A DNA stretch of 64,000 bases. Origin: Dermanyssus gallinae (taxonomy: Eukaryota; Arthropoda; Arachnida; Mesostigmata; Dermanyssidae). Below, piece by piece: positions 1-12,754 of the stretch. The stretch is from assembly GCA_003439945.1 (NCBI GenBank), contig QVRM01006831.1:1-64000 (forward strand). Reading direction: 5' to 3'. The number at the start of each line of letters is the position of its first letter. The stretch's first letter is position 1. The notes below the pieces were generated by a model. The model worked only from the letters and a program-made list of their open reading frames with translations. It did no database searches and was not told the DNA's origin. Made by a program: the position numbers and the translations under genes.

Positions 1-1649
1 GAGTACAAGGCATAGATCCCCACACCACGGAATTGAACCTGTGGAACTAAAAACATATTGCGAAAGATACTAGAAACAATTTGCGCATTAGTCACCCATG
101 CCACGACGTCACCGCCGAGTGTTCACTCCTGTGCACAATTATAATGTACCTATGCACGGTTATTATGCACTTGTGAACGGTTATAATGTACCTATGTCGA
201 ATGATGTACCCTGTGCGAGTGCATGTACCAATGTAAGAGTGCATGTGCCATGTAAGCTTGCCTGAACCTATGTACGGTTGTTTGTGAGTGTGTCGAACTA
301 CGGATATACGTATCTATGCATATCAACCTAAAGATAGATTGATGTGCCCATCGTCGGTACAAACATGTACCTGCGGTTGGATACGCGTGCCTATTTATGA
401 TGGCAGGTCGGCCTAGATGCCCAGGTTGGTGTCTGTCTGGACCAGGGCGACCACGAGTGAGGTGAGTGGTGGGTGCCGCCAACTACTGTGCACTTGCCAG
501 GTTACAACACGTGGGCGCTGTCTTTCCTGATTCCCTGCTGTGTTTCGCAGCGGGGGCGGCAGCGGCGGCAATCTGGAAATCTTATGGGCGGCCTGGCCAC
601 GACCATGTACCAACACAGGACAGGCAAACCGACCGACCAACATAAACACAAAGATACTAGATATATAGATAATAATAGATTAAATAGTAAAATAGCTAGA
701 TAGATATATCGACCGACCGACCGATCGAAAGACCGCCATTGGTGCTAAATAAACAACGAGCTTCCGTCTCACTCACTCACTCACTCAATCTACTCCGCCT
801 CCTCTACCTAGCTCGCTCGCTCGCTCATACGCGACGCCACCGCTGTGCAAAGGACAGGACGCACAGCTGTGCGTTTGCCGTTTGCGCATCTGCAGCGACG
901 GATGCATGAACGGCTTCTGCATCCGTTTTGCCGCGCCCGTCGCAGACACCGCCACAGCTACAGACCAACCGACATAAGCAAGAAAGAGAGAGATCGAGCG
1001 GACGGGCGAACGCGCGATAGGCGCGACGACCTTGCCACGGACACCTCTGCCAGTTACTCTAATGACACAGACGCATAGCAGACGCAGACGCCAAACACAC
1101 AGCGAACTAACTGCGTCATGATGAACTCGTCTCGTTACATAATAAACCAAATATGACCGATGAAGCTACCGAACGACCATTATTAAACTACTACTACAAA
1201 GCTACTATCTCTACTACAACAACTATATAAAAAAAGTAGTACTTCCTCTATCTACTAGAACTACTACGGCTGCTGCTGCTGCCTACTACGACGACGACGA
1301 CGACGACGAGAAGGACACGCCAGCGACACTTTCACGAGAGTACAACGACTACAGTCTCGCAATCGCAGCTAATAATAAAATTCATGGTAAGATGATCATC
1401 GCTAGCAATACGCGCTGGTTGCGGTCGCAGCATAGCGTCTCTGCATGTTGTTTCTGTGCGTTTTTCGCTGCATCTATCCAAACTACACTACTACTACTAC
1501 TGCTATTCGAACCGCACGGTCGGAATCACAGAACAAAAAAATCACAGAGTAGCGCATTGGAAATGTATTGGAGTAATTAGTTGAGCACTATGGATGTTTG
1601 TTGTTGTTGCTGCTGCTGCTGCTGCTGCTGTTGTTGTTGTCGTTGTTGT

Positions 1650-1693
<44 letters not shown>

Positions 1694-2105
1694 GGTGTTG
1701 TTTTGTTGTTGTTGTTGTTGCTGCTAATGCCGACGATGCAGTTATAGTTGATATAGCTTCGACGGTTGTTGTTGTCGTTGTTGTTTTGTTTTGTTGTGTT
1801 GTTGTTGTTGTTGTTGCTGTTGTTGGTGATGTTGTTGTTGTTGTGTATTATTGCTGCCGATGCTGACGCTACCGTGACGGTTAACATAGTGGCGGTCATT
1901 GCGTTGTTGCCGTCGTGTTGTTGTTGTTGTTGTTGCTGTTGTTGTGGTCATTGCTAGTGTGAGAGCATTAGTGACTCAGCATGGAAGGTCATCACGTGTG
2001 TGTATGTGTCTTTCTGTGTGTCCGAACGGTGTTGATCGAAACGTGAACGCGCGACGAGCCAACCAACCAACCAACGTAACGTGATATGCGAACAACACTA
2101 ACCAG
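1..2105. other. 5' flanking region without a recognised gene
   Basis: No convincing coding exon is visible. The stretch holds short degenerate repeats of a tatgta/gtgcatgtacc type (about 140-270), gaccgaccg runs near 710-725, cactcactcact near 770-785 and a CpG-containing segment (about 790-1080). It also holds cgacgacgacg runs near 1290-1310 and the trinucleotide block listed separately. Because a signal-peptide exon follows at 2106, part of this may be promoter or 5' untranslated sequence, but no TATA box or start site can be fixed by eye. Confidence 0.4.
1594..1960. repeat. imperfect (GTT/GCT)n trinucleotide block
   Basis: Several hundred bases are dominated by gtt and gct triplets (antisense aac/agc) with interruptions near 1735-1765 and 1855-1910. 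All open frames here are homopolymers (poly-V, poly-C, poly-N, poly-Q), as expected of a microsatellite. It lies about 150 bases upstream of the signal-peptide exon at 2106, so it may fall in a promoter or leader. Confidence 0.85.
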
Positions 2106-2213
2106 ATGTCGCCGAGAATGGCGTCGTCGCTCTGGTGTCCCCGGGTCCTCGTTGTCTTCGCAGGCCTAACGGGCCTCGTTCTGACCGGCGTGAGGTCGGG
2201 CAGAACAGCAACG
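2106..2213 (+). CDS. first coding exon with signal peptide, gene unidentified
   Basis: An ATG at 2106 opens 36 codons starting MSPRMASSLW, followed by a strongly hydrophobic core (VLVVFAGLTGLVLTG) and a charged end (VRSGRTAT). This is a textbook secretory signal peptide. The reading frame meets a strong splice donor, acg|gtgagt, at 2213/2214 in phase 0. The exon is too short to stand out by length. The partner exon is not identified. A good acceptor follows ttctttcag at 4027 and opens a phase-0 frame of about 70 codons from 4028, but that protein resembles nothing I know. Each GGH gene downstream has its own signal peptide, so this exon is probably from a different gene, or is a 5' exon left by an older copy. 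Confidence 0.5.
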
Positions 2214-2565
2214 GTGAGTGAGATTCACCAGTGAATCGTAAACGACCGCCTGCCAGCCGTGGTGTATGTCACGATCCACGTTCGACGTGTGTTGACACAA
2301 CATTTTCTCTCATTCCATACTGTGCGCTAACTAAGCAAAGCAAGCTACTTTTCGATACTAGTCCTAACAGTGACCTTGAACGATACGATGTGATATATGG
2401 AATATGTTTGTGTTCGTCAATCTGTTTATTTTTGTTTATCCAATCGTATTGCTGTGGTTAATTGCAACGCGTCACCTAACCTTAGAACGCTCTCTGTTGC
2501 GTCAGAATTAAAGCTGTCATGTCTTCCCATAACGCTTTGCGTTCTCTGTCAGATAGTCGCAAAAT

Positions 2566-2728
2566 CGAGCCCGGTGGCGTCGTGCAGTCGCGTGCGCCCT
2601 GCGACCTCAAGAGACATGAGTGCACGGGTTAGATCCTTGCCGGTGCATTTTGGTATTTATTGAGGTTCATCTCATGAAGCAAGCATGGACGTTATATGTT
2701 GGCTAATAATCAGTCTGAAATACGTTTA
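2566..2728 (+). repeat. tRNA-derived SINE, older copy
   Basis: The sequence starts gagcccggtggcg and contains an A-box-like segment (ggtggcgtcgtgcagtcg) and a degraded B box (gggttagatcc). Its tail (ttggctaataatcagtctgaaa) matches the SINE at 35741-35922 over its full length. Imperfect direct repeats (agatagtcgc at 2551 and agatagttgc at 2729) look like an aged target-site duplication. Confidence 0.65.
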
Positions 2729-3204
2729 GATAGTTGCGGGGCCACACGTGCGGCAATAGTAAACTGTCGAGAAGCGCATTTGGGACAAGTTACATGCATT
2801 TAATTACTATTTTTCTCATGTGCTTGTAATACAATCAAATCTAGCTTTAGGACGGCATTTTTTTTATGTTACTGGTTGTCGGCTACCAATTTTGTAATCA
2901 AGTTTAAAGAAGCGTTGGTGTCTCACGTCCCTACATTGGCTCATCCCTATCTTGAATCAATTAGATGAACGTAAGTTACGATATTATTCGATGGTTCCTA
3001 CTAAAATTACCAAAGTGTTTCGTACTTTAACGATTTTTTTATTAGAATTAGACTGGCTATTAAAAATGGCCTTTAAATAAAACCACGCCTATAGCATTAA
3101 AGGTCGGAAAAAAAACAGTCTCTTTACTATCCAGTTGCAGCCTCGCCGAGTAAAGTAGGGTCGCTAATTGGCATGAAGGTAAGAGGAACATTAACTGTTT
3201 GTGG

Positions 3205-3845
3205 TTAGATCGTTTTGCTCTGCACTATATATATATATATACACGGTGGTGCTGCGGTACGTAGTCGCCAAGTAACTAAGCTTTTTCGGCTGTTATAGTT
3301 GTTATGCTTTACGTTAAAGCTTTTGCGTTTAGAACCGTCCAAATTTTTTCCCTGGCGTTTCCGCTTCCTCCTTTCATTGGGAAAAAAATTCTTGCCGAGT
3401 TCTACCAAACCACAAAATATGCAGCTAACGTTTCTCATACATTCTATGCAAGTATGCAGGTCTGCGCTTTCGTAACGCAGCACCATTACTTTGGTACGAA
3501 AATGATGGACATTAAATTGTTATTTAAGGAATAGTCTTTTGAGCGTTTATTTCGGTAATGATGGCAAAATTTTACGGTTTTGCCCGTAAAAGCTTTAACG
3601 TAAGACACAACAACATATCGACTTTTTTGACTTTCCTTAATCTGGCTAATTACTTTTCGCTAGTTTCTGAACTTGCCACCGAACACGCCGGTAAGATCGG
3701 GTCTTTCATCACTAGTTCTCCCGCAAACGTAGATTTTGCACAACAATGTGAGAAAAAAAGGCAAAATAACTACTTATAAAAATTTCATTCACTCTTAAAC
3801 AAGACGTTTTTGCCCCCTCCTTCCATTAGGGAGTTCTACGAACCC
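3205..3845. repeat. unclassified dispersed repeat with inverted and direct segments
   Basis: A segment around 3575-3840 (ggttttgcccgtaaaagc through gacgtttttgccccctcc) is closely related to the reverse complement of 62480-62790. A second, inverted copy of its left part lies at 3295-3345, and a direct copy of its right part (gcgtttccgcttcctcc through gagttctacc) at 3345-3420. Short open frames share ANVDFAQ between the 3.7 kb and 62.6 kb copies, but no domain is recognisable. It may be a foldback or non-autonomous DNA element. Confidence 0.55.
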
Positions 3846-4027
3846 TTAAAATTAGTACATATGGTTATGGAAACCCCCCGTATGCATATACATATATATA
3901 CACCCCACACTTGAACAATCAATATATACATGTATTTGTACATTTGAGCCCAAGGACAGCCTTAAAAAAATACGGAGCTTGCTTGCTGTAACCTTGTCTA
4001 GCTTGGAGGACAACACGTTTCTTTCAG

Positions 4028-4391
4028 ACTTCGCGCCGCTTCCTTCGTCGTGCGCTGATTCATCGGAGGGCTCATCAGCGCTGTGCGGACAACCCAGTCC
4101 GAACCACCAGCTCGAGCAACGCCAGCCGCAACACCCGCCACACCAGCGGAGCCTCAGTCGAGTTCGTCGGCCTTTCGGTTTCGTCTCAACGTACCATTCG
4201 TTTCCCTGCTGATAGATATACCCGACGAGGAAGAAGATAACAAGGCGCTTCAGGCCAACGCGAAAAACTCTCGCCGTCAGGTCGCACCTGCCCCACAAAA
4301 TCGCCGTAAGAGCCCAGCAGGTGGTGTTGTCGTCGTCAGCAACAAGCAGCAGCACGCCGGGCTTCCCGCAACATCCACCAGACAATACTGA
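4028..4391 (+). other. candidate exon region, open in several frames
   Basis: This GC-richer patch follows a good acceptor-like sequence (acgtttctttcag at 4015-4027). One frame from 4028 stays open to a stop near 4240 and is in phase with the 2106-2213 exon. Another frame (4083-4391) encodes an Ala/Pro-rich then acidic stretch (LLIDIPDEEEDN). No family is recognised and no donor is clear. It could equally be non-coding CpG-rich sequence. Confidence 0.15.
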
Positions 4392-4432
4392 CATAAGGGT
4401 TGCATAACTACATACTTCGATCTCGACCCCCT

Positions 4433-4436
<4 letters not shown>

Positions 4437-4465
<29 letters not shown>

Positions 4466-4466
4466 G
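4437..4466. repeat. (CT)n microsatellite
   Basis: A run of c then (ct)n at 4431-4466 is followed at 4520-4560 by a purine-rich gaga stretch. Confidence 0.9.
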
Positions 4467-4819
4467 GTACCTCATTTCTTCGCTGGCATTGCGAAGTTAT
4501 CTTGTAAACAAGAGATGGAGAAAGAAAGAAAGAGAGAGAGAGATAGAGAGGGGGGAGAGGAGGCGAAGAAGGACAAACGTGGACAGGGGGAGACGTTGAT
4601 CAGCCTATAATGCAAATGCTGCAGATGGCTCAGCGGACACCATAAGCAATAGGCATTCTTCTAAAGGCATGGTGATTACAAAATTGATTCGTTAGATCAT
4701 TATCGGATTGAGTAGTGGTGACTCACGTACTCAGTGGGCCACACCATCAAGGTCGGAATTGTAGCCAGCCGCACAGAGAGAGGCACGAGTATGAATACTT
4801 AGTTTCTGCACTATAAATA

Positions 4820-4856
<37 letters not shown>

Positions 4857-5660
4857 GCCTGTGCATGCACGCACAATGATTACCAAGTGTGTGGGATAGG
4901 AGGCCTGCTGCCTCCTATTCATTCTTCTTATAAAGAGAGCCAAGATGATTTTGTCTTCCCGGTTCCGCGTGTGTGTGTATGTGAATGTGTGCAGTATTTA
5001 CCCTCCGGGGGGTCAGAGATTAGGGTTCACTCATGGCCCCTGTTGAACATAGTTTTCATGGCGCCAGCTGCGCTTGCATCGTAAGCGAGACTCTTGGGGG
5101 ATCTGCTTAACTTTTCAAACGTCAGCGGATAAATTATATTGGAAGGACAGACACTTGTTGGTCTCTAGATTTTGTTTTGCTCGTGTATATAAAAGATTGC
5201 CGTCTTGGGAAATGCCGAGAAAAACGTTTCGTGTTTACCCTGAAAATAAACCTTTAATAAATGCATGTTTTATTCATAGACTATATGAATTTCGGTTTTG
5301 GTTCATTTGAAGCTGGTCAAGCCGCGACCCTAGCAGAAAAGAAGAAGACGAACAAAATGCTTTTAACCGACAGGAGCCCATAAGTTCATCCCAGTGGCCT
5401 TCAACACCTTGAGACCATCGTACTCCACTCACTGAGACACTACTTAGTAAGTTGGGCGAACGTTTGAAGATAAAAACGGGGGACCAAAGAGTCGCAAAAT
5501 GCATACGCCAGTGATTTTCTATTGACGTCTAGCGCAACAACACGACCTCAATTCTAGACTCGCTTACCCAAATGGTGCAGACCAGGATTATTCTAGGCTG
5601 AAGATGAACACGTTCATTTTGACAAAATTGTAATATAAATTGATAAATACATTATATATA
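4467..5660. other. intergenic sequence, no gene seen
   Basis: Only a gaga-rich stretch near 4520, a (TA)n tract at 4817-4850 and short unrelated open frames are present. I see nothing that supports a gene. Confidence 0.5.
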
Positions 5661-5664
5661 CATA

Positions 5665-6978
5665 TGCTGTTCAAAACGTATCGCGACTGTTGTGTTTTTT
5701 TCAAAAATTATTCATTTATTCATGAATATCTATTTTGTCCCTTTAAAGTAATCCCCATGAGATATTATACACATGTGCCAACGGTTTTCCATCTTCGAAG
5801 CACTTCAAAAAACCATTTTTTTAACCTTGTTCAGCTCCTCCTTCGATGCCGTCTTTATCTCGTCAAGCGTAGCGTAACGTCGTCCTTTCATGGGCCTCTT
5901 CAGTTTAGGGAACAAGAAAAAGTCACAGGGGGCCAGATCTGGGGAATACGGTGGCTGCGGCATCATTAGTGTGTTGTTTTTGGCCAAAAACTCGCGCACA
6001 AGCAACGATGTGTGAGCAGGGGCGTTATCGTGGTGCAAAAGCCAATTTTTGTTCTTCCACAAATCCGGGCGTTTCTGGCGGATTGCTTTGCGCAAATTGC
6101 GCATAACTTGCAGGTATATGCCTTATTGACCGTTCTACCCTCTGGCAAGAACTCATGATGCACCACGCCCCTGCAATCGAAGAAAACTGTCAGCAAAACT
6201 TTCACATTCGACCGAACTTGGCGCGCTTTTTTCGGTCTTGGTTCGTGCGGCAGCTTCCATTGAGATGATTGAGCTTTGGTTTCCACGTCATAACCATAAA
6301 CCCCACGATTCGTCACCAGTTATGACCCTCTGGAGCAAATTTGGGTCGTCGCGGACAGAGTCCAACATCTCATTAGAAATGTTCATGCGATGCTGTTTTT
6401 GGTCGCAATTGAGCAATTTTGGTACGAATTTTGCGGCGACCCGTCTCATGCCCAAATCATTGATAAAAATCGAATGGCACGAGCCAATCGATATGTTTAG
6501 GTCCTCAGCAACTTCTCTAACGGTGATTCGACGATTGGCCAATACCATTTTCTCCACTTCATTAATTTTTTCGTCTGTTGTTGAAGTGCTCGGGCGTCCG
6601 GCACGCTCTTCGTCGTTCACATCTTCTCGGCCTTCTGAGAACATTTTGTACCACCAATAAACGTTGCTTCGGTCCAAGGTAGCTTCTCCGTATACCACAG
6701 TCAACATTCGGAATGCATCCGCGCACTTAATTTCGTTTTTCACACAACATTTGATACAGGTTCTTTGATCCATTTTTTTGAATAGGTAAAAATCGAAGAC
6801 GATCCAAAACACGTGCAAGCAAAGCAGCTGTCAACAATTAAGTGAACATTCAAAATGGCCGAGCTTGTCGGCATAAGTGAGAGACATGAGTAACAACCTA
6901 ACGCCACAAAAAAATCGAAATTCGAATATACGTAACCCGCGAAAATTTTTCCCCCCGCGATACTTTTTGAACAAACGG

Positions 6979-6979
<1 letters not shown>
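5665..6979 (-). mobile_element. mariner (DD34D) element, inactive copy
   Basis: This roughly 1.3 kb element is closely related to the copy at 15803-17119. Terminal remnants gttcaaaacgtatcgcgac (left) and, reversed, gttcaaaaagtatcgcg (right) match that copy's inverted repeats. The transposase is on the - strand from ATG 6773 (MDQRTCIKC). It is broken by an extra c near 6302 (ccccacgatt here, cccacgatt in the other copy), just after the TGDESW catalytic motif, and by a lost base near 6115. The DD34D residues remain visible in the separated pieces: [13 protein letters not shown] and SPDLAPCD. The right end adjoins a (TA)n tract, the usual target. No active transposase can be made from this copy. 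Confidence 0.92.
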
Positions 6980-7011
<32 letters not shown>

Positions 7012-7925
7012 CTACAACAAAAGGTATGGCCTAGACAATAATAACAAAGGTTTGGAATTTGACGGCTCACGTAATAATTTTAGGTGGCGCTACACGCCTA
7101 CAATTTGTGAGAGACGCGTGTGGTCTGATACTGGGTAGACAGGCGCTTCACACGTTTTGCTGTATTAAGTAAAATACTCCCAAGCATGCTTGAAATTCAT
7201 GTAAAATAAATCAACCTAATGACCAAAAACAATTTATGACGCCTAATCCAGCAACGTTAAGAGTTAGCCCAAAAGTGTTCGCCAATATCCGTCTTATTCA
7301 AATTTAACAATTTATTACTCACTAGAAATTATTACTTACCAGGTTATACCAGGTTTGATATATTCTAGTGGCCGACGAAATAAGACCCTCTTGAAGAGCC
7401 AAGTGAAAGGCGTGGTCATAAGCTAAGAATGGCGTGCTAACTATGCGTGAGGCGTGGGAGATAATGGTCATCAACAGGTGGTGCCATCTAATACTGTTGA
7501 AGGCGTTTTTGAAATAAACTTGTTGACTTGATAAATAAACCGGCTAGATCCCGAGATTTGTTGAATGCACGACAGCACAATTACAGCCTTGCAGCCAGTG
7601 TGGCGAATCCCAACTAGTGTTAGATTGTGAACACACCGAGTCTATTTTTGTTTGTGGTTTTAATGTGAACACATCCATGTGAATCTGAGTAATGTAGAAG
7701 AGAAGAACGTGTGGCACCGATGATTATATTGGCAGTAGTGCCGGGATTACGTTGCTGCTCAGATCTAAAACGTATAATAATAATTGTTCATAATTAAACA
7801 ATACGCCAAGTTGTCTACCAATGCCAGAAGCTGTACAGACCATTCTAGCGGCTCGAGCAAAGGGTTGAGTTTAATTGGCAGGTGCCCTTTGATATTTGGA
7901 TCAAATTCTAAGAGTATTTTTTGTC
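6980..7925. other. intergenic sequence, no gene seen
   Basis: After a short (TA)n tract at 6979-7004 the sequence is unique and AT-rich with no open frame of note. I see no feature. Confidence 0.45.
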
Positions 7926-8059
7926 TCAGTTCAACTGCTTCGTGCGAAGGTTACAACAATCGGAGACTTGTTTTTCTGAAGTCTTATATCCAGTACCAAT
8001 CACCTGCCGATAAAAGTCTCGGAAGGTGGTTGATGCATCTGCGTTACTGACAGCTAGCA

Positions 8060-8772
8060 ATGGCCAGTGCGGGACACGGGACACAAACACACAAAAACCG
8101 AGATCCTTCCCCCTTAAGCTAGAAAATGCAAGGCCGTTATTTGACACCCGCGAAAGGAGTCTCGTATTCCGTGCGCCTTGCCGATGCTTTTCCATCCTGA
8201 GGAGGTGCATCGAAAGTGCGTTAAAGGCCAACTGGCTTTAGCTGGATCTAATCTTTCCTCGGCTCCTCACCCCGACCGCCCCTAACATAAAGCCATCCAA
8301 ATAATTGCGTCCCTCCCACCAGCATTTGGGCGTTGTGATCATATGGATAACCAGGTCTGTCAGGCGAAGACCCTGCACATTCCCAGATCTAGATTCCCGT
8401 CACGTAATCGCTCACTTCTTTCTCCCGCCAAGGAGTCTAACGGTAGCATCCCGGCGAGGATCAGTAGGGCTGCCGTAGAGGACGTCCGTGGACGTCCGAG
8501 ACGCTCTTCTCACCCGGATGGCTGTGCCGAGCAAAGTGCTTGCCGGATTCGAGCCGACGTTATGGGCTCTCTCAGCCCTATAAATAGGGATTGCATGTCC
8601 GTCGAGGGAAGATGCCTTGCTTACTTTCTTGCCTCGTAAAGTATATACTCTCTGTTTTCTGTGGGTCCAGTTTCGGACGGTGACTCTTCATCCAGGTAGG
8701 GACTTTAATCAGTGGCTTGTTTGCCCTCTGCTCTAGTAGTTCTAATATTTTACTTCTTTCTCGCAGAGACAC
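8060..8772 (-). mobile_element. decayed R1/jockey-group non-LTR retrotransposon fragment
   Basis: On the - strand the frames read KTESIYFTRQES (the RT region after the catalytic motif) and then, in another frame, TAALLILAGMLPLDSLAGE. The latter resembles the conserved A-L-ILAG-PPLD-L segment near the RT C-terminus of R1/LOA-type LINEs. Stops and frame changes separate the pieces, so this is a relic. The assignment rests on motif memory only. Confidence 0.5.
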
Positions 8773-8779
8773 CGTAACA

Positions 8780-9896
8780 TTCTCTCTAAAGAAACAAATG
8801 CTGAGGAATCGCTTTATCGACTCTGTAATATTCTCTCTACGAGAAACAAACGCTGAGGTATGAAATCCCGATAGCGCTCACGAGTGCACTCTGAGGGCAC
8901 TATTTCACACCTCACTCCATGCATCAAGGTTTGAACTGTCACTGTTGCAGTTTTCGGGAGCAGATGTTGAAAGGGGAGATAACTACTTCAATAATTAGAA
9001 AACTTGTAGATTAGCATAATTGCTAGTGTTGCGTTAATTTGAAATAACAACATTGGGCCCTTTATGAAGACAAGCTTTATAATTTTTTTGGCATATTTAT
9101 ATTAGCGAGCCAATCACGTTAAAGGCTTTATTGCGTTAGTTGCCCGTTAGTAGTCTGTTGACCATAGATGGCCTGTCATGACGTGATGTTGCGGTGCTTG
9201 CTTATAGCGACGTGGCTATAAGGCATACATAAGTATTCATAAGACGATCGATGACAATGATTTCGAAGCTTGCATTCAAATCAGCTCGATTGATTGCAGC
9301 ATCGTGTACCCAATCGAAGGGATTCGGCCTGCTGGTGGAGGGGGGGAAGTCCAGTGACTGGCGTGACGACGCAATGCCCGCGGTATCGTTGTTACCTCTG
9401 ATTAATTAATTCGCCTATTAATGTCAACCTGTCCCCATAGGTGGTTTCGTAGCGAGCAATACGAGACTGGCTTGCCACGCTATGACAGCGCGCGAGCAGA
9501 AGCCTCGTTCACTGATTATGGTGTTGTACGTAACGACCAGCTGCTGCTGCTGCCGCTCGTAATGCGGATACGTGCCTGTTGTTCCCGTAGCAAAGAGAAA
9601 AGGCGCATTCAGGCAGACAATGCTGGTGGCGGTGCGTCGAGTCAAGCATGCCATTCTTCATCCATCAGCTACGTAATCGGTGGATAACCGTTGTCGAAGG
9701 CGAGATTCGGCATCTCACGAGTGTGCCACAATATGAACACACGCGTAAATAGAAGCCGAATCAGAGTGCGAGATAGGTACAAAATAAGAGATAGATAGAT
9801 TGTTTGATAGAGAACCAGAGACCCAAGTTAGAGAGCAGAGAGCGTGCCGATGTCAAGGACGCCGATGTCAAGAAGGTCAGGCGCGGACCGAGGGAG

Positions 9897-9936
<40 letters not shown>

Positions 9937-10821
9937 GTATAGGCAAACATGTAAGGAATACTTACTACATAGAATCCACTAACGTAGAGCGAAGGCGGAG
10001 CCAATAACTTTGTTGTCGAGTCTCTTCGTCGTTCGAAATTCTCTCTTCAGGTACGTAGTTGACAGGTAAGCGAAACGAATGCTGTCGCGAGTGGTCGCGA
10101 CTGATCTTACTGGCAGCTATGCTATGCGGCAGAAAATAATTCGAGTTTTGCGTCATTCGTTACATAGTGTTGCAAGTGCGGAGTCCAGAACGAAGACCAG
10201 AACACACGAACGCGCCTGCAGACACATAGCTACGCCAGCCAACAGAAAGACGCCCTGCCTACCCGGGACACGCCTGGGAACGACAGAGATTGGCAAGCCG
10301 GCAGCGATCTGACGTCCCCATCTTCATCATCAGCTCTTATTCGTCTGACGAAGCGAGTAAAGGGAATCATGCTTTGTGACCGATAGCTTGATCGACAGCC
10401 GGGACGCTAGAGCGGTTTTCCGGATAGACAAACCTTGTAGAAAACCGGGCCCGTGGCTTCAATGCTTCGTACGCTTGTAAAGTGGCCGATGATTTTGTGG
10501 CACTAGTAACTGCGGGTTCACTCTAGGCATGACACAAACCACTTTGAAGAACTCATTGTTACCAGAAAAAAAAAAACACTTCCACAAGTGTGTATCAATA
10601 GAAAAATCGTGAATTTCAGAGTTGTTAGTGCCGAGTAATATAAACATACAACATTGAACAATACCTATGTATGATAGTATCTGTGTTTTTTTTGTATAGT
10701 ACTTATTGAAAACATGTTGTATCATTTACTTCAAAAGCTCTTCTTTATTAACTCGTCTTCCATTAGCATTTCTGTGGTTCAGTTTTTACGTATCATCTCT
10801 TCTCCTATGGGCGCTCGTTAC

Positions 10822-10858
<37 letters not shown>

Positions 10859-11110
10859 CAGCACTGTATTTTGTTTGCGGTTCGTTCGAGATCACTGTGT
10901 TACAAGTCACATTCTGATTCACAAACCAACTAATATACAGTCTTTTTGACCCTTGTCGGGGGTGCCCGCAGTACTGTCTTCTCGAGATTACTTTACCTGG
11001 TCACTTTTCTTGCCACTCAGCTTATGGTGTTTTGTGCCACTCAGCTTATGACTTTGTGCGGCGGTTATTTTCATTTTCCAAATTTGACGTATCTTTTTAA
11101 TATAATCGAG
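8780..11110. other. intergenic sequence, no gene seen
   Basis: The stretch holds a short repeat (aacattctctctaaagaaac / aatattctctctacgagaaac at about 8777-8850), a (GA)n tract at 9899-9934 and a (TA)n tract at 10825-10855. The short open frames near 9421-9687 and 10079-10312 show no recognisable protein. Confidence 0.45.
9899..9934. repeat. (GA)n microsatellite
   Basis: An uninterrupted (ga)n run of about 36 bases. Confidence 0.95.
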
Positions 11111-11119
11111 GATTCATGA

Positions 11120-11420
11120 TCACTGATGAGTGCCCTTACCCATCACGCTTGGCATGTCAGTGGGTTTCCGAATCGTAGACCCCGAGACACCAGCTCCCGC
11201 TCAGTGTTGAAAAAAGCGCAGCGTTCGCCTCACATCGTCGGCCGTTCCTAAGTTGCACATGCGACATACGGGGGAGTCCGTTTTACCAATGCAGTCTACG
11301 TATTGCTAAAAACAGCCACCACGGTCTGTTAACAATTACGCGACTGGGTAGGTAAGCCAGCCGTATTTAAGGTCGTGCCAGTTTTTGAGAAAAGAGTGAA
11401 GCCTATGATTTGTAGCCTGT
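11120..11420 (-). mobile_element. decayed non-LTR element, C-terminal zinc-knuckle region
   Basis: Read on the - strand, about 11310-11150 gives CIGKTDSPVCRMCNLG, then TADDVRRTLRFF and TERELVSRGL. This has the C-x2-C spacing and following D-x-R-L-F pattern of the C-terminal region in I/jockey/R1-type LINEs. It ends in a stop near 11145. Upstream (higher coordinates) the frame is broken. It is a short relic. Confidence 0.4.
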
Positions 11421-11429
11421 ATCGGAGGA

Positions 11430-12723
11430 TGGCTCGCCTGGATCTTCTACCGTCAAGCATAGCTAATGTCAATATTAGCTATATTTGATACACTTTCACA
11501 ATTGCTTATCTCAAAATATATCTGCTGGAGTGTGCGTTCTCAAGTGAAAGCTGGGCATGCTGAATTAAGATCTTCTTGGCTGTGAAAAATAGTGCATGTT
11601 GGTCTTAGAACTATCTTTTTAAAAGCTGTTCATATATATATATATATATATATGTGTGTGTATTACCATATCTATTACAATCATTGTCGATATTTGATAC
11701 TTTTTTACGATTACGAATTTCAAAGTATACGGCAGAAAACGTGTTGTTAATTACCCGTCGATTTGTAATCACCGTAACTTTGTATTGGGGTAGAAAAGAG
11801 TTTTACCTTCGTTTGCTCGTTAATATTTTGAAGGGCTATTTAAAAACGAAATACTAGTAAACAAAATCAAACCCACATCTCTAAGTGGTTAGTCATTGAA
11901 TGGCCAGCACACAGAGAGGCGCTAGTTCTACTCACATTTCTCAGGATTTTATCGATGCCGAGACGCCTCCAGAAGAGAATATTCCATTAGGATTAAGCCG
12001 TCAATGATTACAATGCTCATGGCTGAGATCCACTGGATCGAACATGCCAATGGCTATACACGTCTCCGGAGATCACATGTCGCGTTCCACTCTTAGACAT
12101 AGCAATCTAACACTTCGCTATGGGCAGCCCGACTATGTAGACACACGCTTCACAGCAGTTCCTCAACTTGTAGTATGCACATATGAGTCTTTTCATAACT
12201 CGTTTTTTTTTAAATATCACATGCAATCGCCCTTATTTCATGAATGCGTATTGCAGCTGAGAGCAGCAACAACAGCAGCAGCTGCAGTAGCGAAGACTGC
12301 TTGTGCTATATGCTCCCATTGCTACGACTGTTACAAAGTTTACCGTCACTAAACCTACGACGTAAGCGACAGATGACATTTCTGTCATTGGATGGCCAAT
12401 AATCACAACAACAACAATGACAGCAACAACAACAGCAACAACAACAACAACAACAGCAACAGCAACAACAACAATCGCCATTGTATTATTATTATTAATG
12501 GGACAATCATGATTACACCCAAGACGACATCAATACCGCCGCTGTTTTCCCTCGGTTCTCATTGTTGGCGGCTCTCACTTACGAGGTCCAGCGACGTCAT
12601 ACAGAGTTGTATCGATTTCTATATACAATTTCAACAGCATTCCGAACAACAACCGTGACCGACACGAGGTTGGCAAGCACTGTTGATGCATCATGACATT
12701 ATATCATATGCTTTTAGCTGTGG

Positions 12724-12754
<31 letters not shown>

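Noticed and set aside
1588..1957. Poly-V, poly-C, poly-N and poly-Q open frames
   Set aside because: They are reading frames through a trinucleotide microsatellite.
3852..4475. 207-codon minus-strand frame over the (CT)n tract
   Set aside because: The RERERE start comes from the microsatellite and the rest is Cys/Gly/Trp-rich without a domain. It is likely the antisense shadow of a GC-rich patch.
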